Assembly (NCBI GenBank): GCA_009835515.1
Contig: VXXH01000840.1
Location: 1 to 5,434, forward strand
Direction: 5' to 3'
Source: Candidatus Poribacteria bacterium
GTDB lineage: Bacteria > Poribacteria > WGA-4E > WGA-3G
DNA length: 5,434 bases
In this document: in pieces, positions 1 to 5,419 of the stretch
Numbering within the stretch: position 1 is the first letter of the stretch
Layout: each line of letters starts with the position of its first letter
The notes under the pieces: model-generated
The model's database searches: none
Seen by the model: only the letters and a program-made list of their open reading frames with translations
What the model was told of the DNA's origin: nothing
Position numbers and translations under genes: made by a program

Positions 1-858
1 CATTGGAAATACCTCTGTTTTTGTAGAAATAACCACTCTAATCTTTTCTACATTACCGGTAAAGCCCGTAACCTCGATTGACGGTGCAACACTATTGAGA
101 ATCCTGAGTGTATAGGTATCATAATCGGCAACCCTACCGTTCTGGATGATCTCTACGCGTCCATACCAGATTGTTTCTGCTGTTACCGCAGGCAGTGCGG
201 GCCCGTATGCGAGCGTTCCACTCCTTTCCCGTATCGGTTGCCCTGATAGTGCTGCTAACTGAGCATCCGAGGGCGTGATGGATACCGGGTTCCCGCGCCC
301 AGATGTGATCGGGTTTCTATCCGCTTCTGCGTCTGCAGCGGACGCATAAAACTTGTGGCGTATCGTTGTTGCGAGTGGCGAACCTGCGTTGTAATCCAAC
401 GTCGCATAGAAGTTCGTCAGCTCATACACTGCGTAATTCGCAATCTCAATCGTTGCTGGAACGGACTGATAGACAAAAATCCGTGTGGTTGCTGTTCTTG
501 TGCCAACAGAACTCGCGACGGTAAAGACAACACGCCATTCCCGATAGAGCGGGCTGTCTCCGTCTAATGTCGGTGCCTGAATGGTTACCGGCTGAAGCCC
601 CCCTGCATTCGCAGGGAACGTATTCCAATCGAGTTCGGTATAACTAATAGACGGGTTGCTCTGCCCTTCAGCGACTGGTAATCCCGCATCGCTTTGTAAT
701 TGATGCGAGAAGTCGGTGATGATCGGATACCCGACAACAACGCTGACGTTAATCTCAAGTGACTGCCCCTCATAGAGGGTTATCGAAGCCGGCGCGTAAA
801 TCTCTGGGGGCTGGAACGCGCGAACTTCCAATCTTACAACATCTACATAATTTGGCAT
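1..858 (-). CDS. Multi-domain Ig-like protein, 3' end beyond window (at least 286 aa)
   Basis: The frame is open for 286 codons from the ATG at 858 to the left edge, with no stop. The ATG is the only plausible start: 15 sense codons upstream contain no ATG, GTG or TTG back to an in-frame TAA at 904-906, and a GGGGG run sits 6 bases before it. Residues 13-130 form Ig-like module 1 (PPEIYAPASITLYEGQSLEI, then FSHQLQSDAG, then a terminal strand TATTRIFVY). Residues 131-255 form module 2 (IEIANYAVYELTNFYATLDY, KFYASAADAEADRNP at 169-183, terminal strand DTYTLRILNS). From about 257 a third module starts, PSIEVTG...KIRVVIS, resembling the beginning of the Big domain in the preceding 101-residue gene. 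No signal peptide and no cysteine in the visible part. I infer an elongated adhesion or decoration protein built from tandem Ig-like modules. Total length and C-terminal function cannot be seen. Confidence 0.85.
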   Translation of the reverse strand, partial: MPNYVDVVRLEVRAFQPPEIYAPASITLYEGQSLEINVSVVVGYPIITDFSHQLQSDAGLPVAEGQSNPSISYTELDWNTFPANAGGLQPVTIQAPTLDGDSPLYREWRVVFTVASSVGTRTATTRIFVYQSVPATIEIANYAVYELTNFYATLDYNAGSPLATTIRHKFYASAADAEADRNPITSGRGNPVSITPSDAQLAALSGQPIRERSGTLAYGPALPAVTAETIWYGRVEIIQNGRVADYDTYTLRILNSVAPSIEVTGFTGNVEKIRVVISTKTEVFPM

Positions 859-860
859 CC

Positions 861-1166
861 TTAACCCCCAAGTGTGAGCCGATTGCTTTCGGTATTCGGC
901 TGATTATACATGTTATGCGCAACACCTGCTGGCACATAGATTTCGACAGTCGCGCTTTCGGGTGCAATAGAAATACAGAACTCCTTACGATTCCCAATAA
1001 ACTCTGTGATCCGTCCCCCTGTGATGTCAATATCTGATTCAAAGAAGTCAAGCATCTGCTCACTGAACGCAATCACAACAAAGTTTTCACGCAGCTCACT
1101 TAAGGAGACTGACGGTATCGCATACAACATTCTCACAGTGAGGGGTATATCAACAGTGCTTATCAT
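861..1166 (-). CDS. Stand-alone bacterial Ig-like (Big) domain protein, 101 aa
   Basis: Nearly the whole protein is one bacterial Ig-like domain. Residues 18-45 read PSVSL...FVVIAFSEQM..FFESDIDITGG, then EFIGNRKEF (55-63), a strand CISIAPE (64-70), VEIYVPAG (74-81) and HNMYNQPN (84-91). This matches the known pattern P.V.L...FTVTI.FSE.V.GF...DI.V..G....F.G....Y...V.P....VTV.VPAG...D..GN.N of Big domains usually found as tandem repeats in large surface or virion proteins. The aspartate-rich turn SDIDITGG and the ending NQPN are the parts that bind calcium in some relatives; binding here is untested. A single domain as its own gene is unusual. Its ATG overlaps the previous TGA (ATGA) without a clear ribosome site, so coupled translation is likely. 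The stop lies 2 bases before the next ATG. No signal peptide. Likely a virion decoration or adhesion module. Confidence 0.85.
   Translation of the reverse strand: MISTVDIPLTVRMLYAIPSVSLSELRENFVVIAFSEQMLDFFESDIDITGGRITEFIGNRKEFCISIAPESATVEIYVPAGVAHNMYNQPNTESNRLTLGG
865..869 (-). promoter_or_regulatory. G-run, likely ribosome binding site of the left-edge gene
   Basis: On the minus strand GGGGG followed by TTAAGG and the ATG at 858. It is within the last two sense codons of the 101-residue gene. It is the only purine-rich element at usable spacing, but it is not a classic AGGAGG; the AAGG touching the ATG is too close to serve. Confidence 0.45.
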
Positions 1167-1522
1167 GCGCCGTGCATGACCCGTAAGTTCGCGTAGAGGG
1201 TCTGCGCCGTCGCTGTGCCATTGACAGTCAATCGCACCTTCGCAGTCCCTGCTGACATGTTGATGTCTGTAAACTCGTGCTGATAGAGTGCCTCATCATC
1301 CGCACCGAGCCTGTTTTGGCGTTCCGCATCGGTATACCAGAGTAACTGAGAGTTCCGAATTTGCGCTTCTGTCATTGGCGGACCCCCAAGCTCAAACGTG
1401 GCATCAAGTTCAATCGTTCGTCCGATATAGAGCGAAACATCGTTATCACCATCGATCGTCACATTCGGATCGCTCGTCTCTTGGATACTGAATTGGATTG
1501 GAATCAGTTTTTCTGTTGACAT
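1163..1522 (-). CDS. Small Ig-like domain protein, 119 aa
   Basis: Probably a single Ig-like beta-sandwich; exact family not recognised. The ATG at 1522 has AGGAG 6 bases upstream, a good ribosome site that overlaps the TAG of the preceding gene. After a short leader (residues 1-27) the domain shows SLYIGRTIELDATFELGG (30-47), a strand-C-like LLWYTDAERQN (60-70) and a final strand pair KVRLTVNG and QTLYANLRV (95-115). The same order of elements (LY.G..LE, [KL][WF]Y.[SD]..., terminal strand) occurs in the gene at 1-858 and, in part, in the gene at 4679-5419. No signal peptide, cysteine or membrane segment. Its TGA overlaps the next ATG as ATGA, so the next gene is likely translated by coupling. 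Ig-like domains commonly decorate virions and bind host-surface glycans; a decoration or adhesion role here is inferred. Confidence 0.8.
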   Translation of the reverse strand: MSTEKLIPIQFSIQETSDPNVTIDGDNDVSLYIGRTIELDATFELGGPPMTEAQIRNSQLLWYTDAERQNRLGADDEALYQHEFTDINMSAGTAKVRLTVNGTATAQTLYANLRVMHGA

Positions 1523-1528
1523 CGGTTT

Positions 1529-1533
1529 CTCCT
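1529..1533 (-). promoter_or_regulatory. Ribosome binding site of the 119-aa gene
   Basis: On the minus strand AGGAG, 6 bases before the ATG at 1522. It overlaps the TAG stop of the 308-residue gene (TAGGAG), so a ribosome terminating there sits on the site. This decides the start of the 119-residue gene and argues for ordinary reinitiation rather than stop-codon readthrough. Confidence 0.75.
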
Positions 1534-2458
1534 ATGATCTCCAGTAAATATTTGCGGGGTTGTAGGAGTCGAGTGTAACGCCATCCCACGTTTTCGTGCG
1601 TGCGCTGATCGTATCCGCAGGCATCAGCACTTCGGTCACCATGTTTTTGCGGACAACATCCGCGACTGTAGAAGTCTCTGTGAGCTCCCACCAGTTTACC
1701 CAGAGTGATGCCCACGCTGTCGGTCCGTTAGGATAAGAATCAATGAGCGTCGTGAAGTGCTGGAAGAACTCTACATTGTACGCGCCATCACCATCGGGGT
1801 CTAACGTGACCGGTCCCTTCGTTGCCTCTTTGATAATCGCTTCGAGTATAAGCCAGTCATACGTAAGCGTGCCTACAACTTTATCGCCGTAGAGCTCGTG
1901 GACCACATAATCCGCAGCACGGAGCCATAGTGCCAGGTGTTTCGTTATCTCCGGTATCAGATGCGCATATTTCGGGGACTGTAAGAGCCAATGCTCCATC
2001 ATCTGTCGCCATTTCACAATTGCGGCTTGAACACGCGCTTGTTTCTCTGCATCAGTGAGCGCGCCGGGTATCCAGTCGGGTGCGGGTGTCAGCGATGTCT
2101 CCGCGTCGTCGTTTTCGTTGACTGCCTTCCATATCGTTGCCGCGGCGGTCGGTGAAAATAATTGATAAGCCGGTTTCGGCAGCTCGGTGTTTTCTGGCAC
2201 AATACACGCTATCCAGAGGCTAAGCAGGTCATCGGTTTTGTGATACCTGTAGATGATGTCCGAGTAGCCATTGGGTGTCACTTGTGAGTCAGTGGTGACA
2301 GGCGCGTTGGAAAAATCGCAGTTGAACGACTTGATCTGACCGCCGTCATAACACTTGATCTGAACGGTGTCGTTGCCAAGCCATAGTATTTTGCGCGTCT
2401 TATCTACATTGCTCGGTAAAACACCGGGGCTTGAGAAGTTTACGTGTATGTCTGCCAT
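1532..2458 (-). CDS. Orphan tryptophan-rich protein, 308 aa
   Basis: I do not recognise this family. The start is well supported: AGGAG lies 10 bases upstream of the ATG, and the ATG shares its A with the TAA of the fibre gene. The first 100 residues look beta-rich (HVNFSSPGVL, KILWLGNDTVQIKCYDGG). Residues 134-215 look alpha-helical with many large hydrophobics (WRQMMEHWLL, HLALWLRAADYVVHELY, DWLILEAIIKEA). Residues 220-230 carry DPDGDGAYNVE, an acidic DxDxDG loop like EF-hand or dockerin calcium loops, though the usual position-12 acid is absent. Fourteen tryptophans, including WVNWW at 253-257, are unusual. The helices are amphipathic, not membrane-spanning, and no signal peptide is present. 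It ends in TAG and is followed in the same frame by the 119-residue gene after only three codons. Position directly after a fibre suggests a fibre-assembly chaperone, a tail-tip component or an adaptor, but this is context alone. Confidence 0.85.
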   Translation of the reverse strand: MADIHVNFSSPGVLPSNVDKTRKILWLGNDTVQIKCYDGGQIKSFNCDFSNAPVTTDSQVTPNGYSDIIYRYHKTDDLLSLWIACIVPENTELPKPAYQLFSPTAAATIWKAVNENDDAETSLTPAPDWIPGALTDAEKQARVQAAIVKWRQMMEHWLLQSPKYAHLIPEITKHLALWLRAADYVVHELYGDKVVGTLTYDWLILEAIIKEATKGPVTLDPDGDGAYNVEFFQHFTTLIDSYPNGPTAWASLWVNWWELTETSTVADVVRKNMVTEVLMPADTISARTKTWDGVTLDSYNPANIYWRS

Positions 2459-4686
2459 TATATTCTTGCTCCTACCACTTTCTCGAGACGGACGAGTCCT
2501 GAACCGCTGGCGACATTGAAGGATGTGTCACTCAGATGATTAATACCAAAATCACGATCCCCTGCATCTAACTCGATGCCGTCACCCGATACAAATTCTA
2601 TGTAGGGGACACTTGTCCATATCGGTCGCGAGGACGGTGACACAGCCCCAGTCTCGACAAACCTGAAATACAGCACTGTGTAATCGGAAAACTTTGTCCC
2701 CGCGTTCAGCATCTGAGTGTTTAATGTGATACCTGTCAGTGAACCTTGCCAAAGCGTTTCAAAGCTATCGGCGGGGTCGTGTGCCTCTACCATCAAGGCA
2801 TCATTGAGTTTCAAGAACCGTTCAGGTGTTGCAACATTGCGAACCAGCACGTTCTCTTTCTTGATATACCGTACCGTATAGTTTCCGTCAAAATCTCCGA
2901 CATCAAAAACTTCTGTCCAACTGCCGGCAACTGTCCAATATGTGTTCCCCGCTGGTGTGCCTGCTGCCGTGATTTCAAAGGCGTTCAACTCTCCGAACTG
3001 CAAGCGATCACCAACTGCGATGGTTGCCAATGCCGTGACTTGTTCGCTGGCGAGGTTTGTGTCAAAGATGCGGACTTCGCCTGATTCAACATAGAACTGT
3101 CCTGTCGCAGGCGCACTCGTTGATACCCATGTCCACGCCCCTAAATCTGTATACTCACCGATACCGCTATCATCGGTGTCTGTCTCATCGCTCTGTGAAC
3201 CCGTTTGCGGGGTGTCCCATATCAGATTTAGGTTTTCATCGACACCTAAGAATGTACCCGCAGATCGTGTGTTTGTCGCGAGTATCTCTTTCGTTGCATC
3301 GACAATTGGATAAGATTCCCCATTTGTTAGCGATGGTGTATCTGACCAAGTACCTACAACACTCACCGTGCCAAGTGATTCCGTCGGCGTTGCTGTCAAT
3401 GTTAAAACTTCACCCGCAACAGATAACTTATGACCGCTACGGAGCGCAAGAAACTCTGTTCGCTTGTTCGTGTTATCCGTGTTTCTGACATGGATATAGA
3501 GCTGTACGCTTCCTTGATTAGAGAATGCTTGGAACGAAGATGTATTACCGCCATTTGAGCCATCGCGCCGCCAACTGCCAAGTGATGTCGGACCGTTGTC
3601 CTTAATCGCATCAAGGTGCAGATGTCGTGCGAGAACGCCTCTATCTGCTATATCCAACGGACTCCCGCTCGTGCCATCACCTGTAAGTGCATCACCTGAA
3701 TCGACTGCAGAGAGCCAGTTCGTTAGCATTTCCGCTGCGAGGTGTGCGAGGCGGACAGCACCGTTAGCAATATGGAAACCGTGAACCGCGCCACCGATAA
3801 TCGCCCGGTTCTCTTTGATATAGTAGAGCGTGTGAGACTCAGATGTTGGCACTTCGCCGTCTAAAACCGTCACCGTGAAGGTATAGATGCTCGCTGCGGA
3901 TGTCGGGTCCGCTGTTATCTCCACGATCGCAGCCGCACCGATATAGATATAATCGCCTTGTGAGAGACCCTCGAGGACTGTAGAGGCATCGCCGTCAGCA
4001 GACGTTGCATGGATATAGAGGTTACCACCGGTGTAACCCGCATTCGCTGCTCCCGGTGTCGCGCTTGTGCCGAGTGTATAACTGCCGACCGATCGGATAC
4101 GACCGATTTCACCTGATGCTGGCACAACGCCAATCGGAGAGTCTGTTGTGCCGTCACCTTGAATCGTTTCATCGGTCGCGACGGCTGTGAGTCCACCACT
4201 CGTAGCATCACCTGCCGGCCCACGGATGTTTACAGCGTCAGCGATCGCATCAACAAAACCGGTAGCACCAACATATTGACCCGTCGCCGGTTTCGTGCCA
4301 CCGCCACCCGTCCAATCTGAGACCTGTTGAACGCGACGCGCACCATCGGAAACAATCGCAAACTCTGGTGTCCAGCCGTTATCGCCATCTTCACCTTCTG
4401 TCGTTGTCCCTTGAGGCGTGACATCTACCCAGTCCGCACCCGCAACCGAGATAAAACGACTTCCTGTATCCGTATTAATCCAATATTGCGTTAGCCCCGT
4501 GACGAGTTCAGAATCAGCTGGATCGCGCGCCTCAGCATGCAGCATCGCTTTCGATAACGCATTGCGAACCAGAGCTGTCGCTAACTGACGAAACTCGTTG
4601 TTGACATTCAGACGGAAAAGATTATCGTCAGCAAACAGATCGTCTTCTTGGATACTGGGAACATCGTTCAACGGTACATTAGCCAT
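2458..4686 (-). CDS. Tail-fibre-like protein, 742 aa
   Basis: Probable host-recognition fibre of a tailed phage or prophage. Residues 101-161 hold GWTPEFAIVSDGARR, VSDWTGG, GTKPATGQYVGATG and IRGPAGD, a segment I know from many phage tail-fibre proteins, ending in a collagen-like GPAGD. Two turns of the form GDGTxxSP[IL] (177-184, 336-343) and HIANGAVRLAHLA (305-317) are also typical of trimeric fibres. Three diverged beta modules occupy about 201-293, 391-463 and 525-612. They share LYIH or FYV at the start, GD.[IL]..G in the middle, ITA/LTA, and YIK(K)EN at the end of copies 1 and 3. An acidic low-complexity linker (491-515) separates copies 2 and 3. The C-terminus (664-742) has a LYFRF strand and INHLSDTSF...GLVRLEKVVGA, resembling receptor-binding fibre tips. 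Length is normal for a fibre. It starts inside the previous gene (8-base overlap; weak AGAGA upstream) and its TAA shares one base with the next ATG. No signal peptide. The fibre assignment rests on motif memory, not a search. Confidence 0.9.
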   Translation of the reverse strand: MANVPLNDVPSIQEDDLFADDNLFRLNVNNEFRQLATALVRNALSKAMLHAEARDPADSELVTGLTQYWINTDTGSRFISVAGADWVDVTPQGTTTEGEDGDNGWTPEFAIVSDGARRVQQVSDWTGGGGTKPATGQYVGATGFVDAIADAVNIRGPAGDATSGGLTAVATDETIQGDGTTDSPIGVVPASGEIGRIRSVGSYTLGTSATPGAANAGYTGGNLYIHATSADGDASTVLEGLSQGDYIYIGAAAIVEITADPTSAASIYTFTVTVLDGEVPTSESHTLYYIKENRAIIGGAVHGFHIANGAVRLAHLAAEMLTNWLSAVDSGDALTGDGTSGSPLDIADRGVLARHLHLDAIKDNGPTSLGSWRRDGSNGGNTSSFQAFSNQGSVQLYIHVRNTDNTNKRTEFLALRSGHKLSVAGEVLTLTATPTESLGTVSVVGTWSDTPSLTNGESYPIVDATKEILATNTRSAGTFLGVDENLNLIWDTPQTGSQSDETDTDDSGIGEYTDLGAWTWVSTSAPATGQFYVESGEVRIFDTNLASEQVTALATIAVGDRLQFGELNAFEITAAGTPAGNTYWTVAGSWTEVFDVGDFDGNYTVRYIKKENVLVRNVATPERFLKLNDALMVEAHDPADSFETLWQGSLTGITLNTQMLNAGTKFSDYTVLYFRFVETGAVSPSSRPIWTSVPYIEFVSGDGIELDAGDRDFGINHLSDTSFNVASGSGLVRLEKVVGARI
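2469..2473 (-). promoter_or_regulatory. Ribosome binding site of the 308-aa gene
   Basis: On the minus strand this reads AGGAG, 10 bases before the ATG at 2458. It lies inside the last codons of the fibre gene and supports independent initiation although the two genes overlap by one base (TAATG). Confidence 0.7.
2851..3114 (-). repeat. Fibre beta module, copy 3
   Basis: Residues 525-612 of the fibre protein. Landmarks are PATGQFYVESG, IAVGDRLQFG, FEITAAGTP, YWTVAGSW and VRYIKKEN. Its opening PATGQF also echoes PATGQY in the conserved segment at residues 133-138. Confidence 0.5.
3298..3516 (-). repeat. Fibre beta module, copy 2 (divergent)
   Basis: Residues 391-463 of the fibre protein. Landmarks are VQLYIHVRNTD, LRSGHKLSVAG, LTLTATP, VSVVGTWSD and ESYPIVDA. 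It shares LYIH with copy 1 and V.GTW.. / V.GSW.. with copy 3 but lacks the YIKEN ending, so it is the least certain copy. Confidence 0.35.
3808..4086 (-). repeat. Fibre beta module, copy 1
   Basis: Residues 201-293 of the fibre protein. Landmarks are GGNLYIH, LSQGDYIYIG, VEITADP, VTVLDGE and LYYIKEN. It aligns best with copy 3 through GD.[IL]..G, [EI]ITA and YIK(K)EN. Divergence is high, so this is a protein-level repeat, not a DNA repeat. Confidence 0.5.
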
Positions 4687-5419
4687 GTGAAATCTCTACA
4701 ATTCGGTTGCCGTGTGCGTCTACCTCGTTGTAACCATTGCTATCCACTTCGTAGTTCCAAACTTCATTGCCCGTCGATATAACAAAATTGCCACTGCCGT
4801 CTACAATTGCATCGTTGTTGGCATCGACAACAAACGTGCCAACCGTCGGACGCACAGGGTCTGGGGTCTCGGCATCCGGGTCTAATACAAATGCCAGATA
4901 GTGATCACCCCCAAATCGCGGTGTGAACGTCAGGTGAAAGAAATGCAAGCCTTCTGTCGGCATCAACTCCGCGGGTCGGATCGACACATTGCGAGGGGTG
5001 CGTGTCGGCCCTAACTCCGGGATACCGGCTTCTAAGTCCGCAATAGAACCATACCATTTCGCACCCCAAAACCTACCCGGTCGTCCGTTGGGTCCGATGT
5101 TATACTCAAAGGTAAGTGTGTGTTCCTCTAAACCGTCGATCTGAACCTTGCGGACAAGGGTTACGTCTAACGGGACTTTACTCGTATCATCTGAGTCGTC
5201 TGGATCGGTAGGTGTTGCGGATACCGTTCTAACAGCGATTCTGCGGTTTAGCCTACGCTTTGTCCTGCGAAACTGAGAGAGATACCTCAGATACTCATCC
5301 GTCTGTTGCTCTTTGATCGCATAGTCGAGTGGCACGCCAAGCATGCGCGCTGCAGACGAAGTATCGTGGTCATCAGCAATCAGTTGGGCAAGGTTGCGAC
5401 GAGAATAATGTCTTGGCAT
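4679..5419 (-). CDS. Putative phage structural protein with Ig-like core, 246 aa
   Basis: Function not recognised. The ATG at 5419 is the first start after an in-frame TAA at 5429-5431, so the N-terminus is well fixed; only 15 bases lie upstream and no convincing ribosome site is seen. Residues 9-32 are helical and vaguely helix-turn-helix-like (SSAARMLGVPLDYA). Residues 44-63 are strongly basic (RRTKRRLNRR), followed by an acidic linker at 70-79 (PTDPDDSDDT). Residues 82-180 look all-beta and contain KWYGSIADLEAG (121-132), which aligns with KFYASAADAEAD in the gene at the left edge, so I infer an Ig-like fold. Residues 196-213 and 224-241 form a degenerate tandem repeat (VDANNDAIVDGSGN and VDSNGYNEVDAHGN). 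No signal peptide or membrane segment. It overlaps the fibre gene by 8 bases, suggesting coupled translation. A virion neck, tail or fibre-attachment role is inferred from context only; a DNA-binding role for the basic N-terminus is possible but unsupported by the rest. Confidence 0.85.
   Translation of the reverse strand: MPRHYSRRNLAQLIADDHDTSSAARMLGVPLDYAIKEQQTDEYLRYLSQFRRTKRRLNRRIAVRTVSATPTDPDDSDDTSKVPLDVTLVRKVQIDGLEEHTLTFEYNIGPNGRPGRFWGAKWYGSIADLEAGIPELGPTRTPRNVSIRPAELMPTEGLHFFHLTFTPRFGGDHYLAFVLDPDAETPDPVRPTVGTFVVDANNDAIVDGSGNFVISTGNEVWNYEVDSNGYNEVDAHGNRIVEISHG
4697..4834 (-). repeat. Degenerate 18-residue tandem repeat at the C-terminus of the 246-aa protein
   Basis: Residues 196-213 (FVVDANNDAIVDGSGNFV) and 224-241 (EVDSNGYNEVDAHGNRIV) share the pattern VD.N...[IE]VD..GN..V, with a 10-residue spacer. 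Asp/Asn spacing is compatible with a turn-rich or calcium-binding loop, but no known family is matched. Confidence 0.5.

Noticed and set aside
759..1072. Open frames of about 92 (plus) and 100 (minus) codons across the 101/left-edge gene junction
   Set aside because: Both cross the well-supported junction in other frames, with shadow-like composition, and would displace a clear Big domain.
2746..3488. Open plus-strand frames of 112 and 143 codons opposite the fibre gene
   Set aside because: They lie antisense within a much longer, motif-bearing gene, have Cys/His/Arg-rich shadow composition, show no ribosome site or family motif, and match no operon layout.
4086..4107. Direct repeat CGACCGAT with a nearby CGATCG palindrome as a possible operator
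   Set aside because: It is inside the fibre coding sequence (encoding IGRIRSVGS), too short to stand out, and has no gene start near it.
1..5419. Sec-secreted bacterial surface adhesin operon
   Set aside because: None of the six N-termini has a signal peptide, and no LPXTG, autotransporter or type IX sorting signal is seen in the complete genes. Kept only as a weak alternative because the left-edge gene is incomplete.
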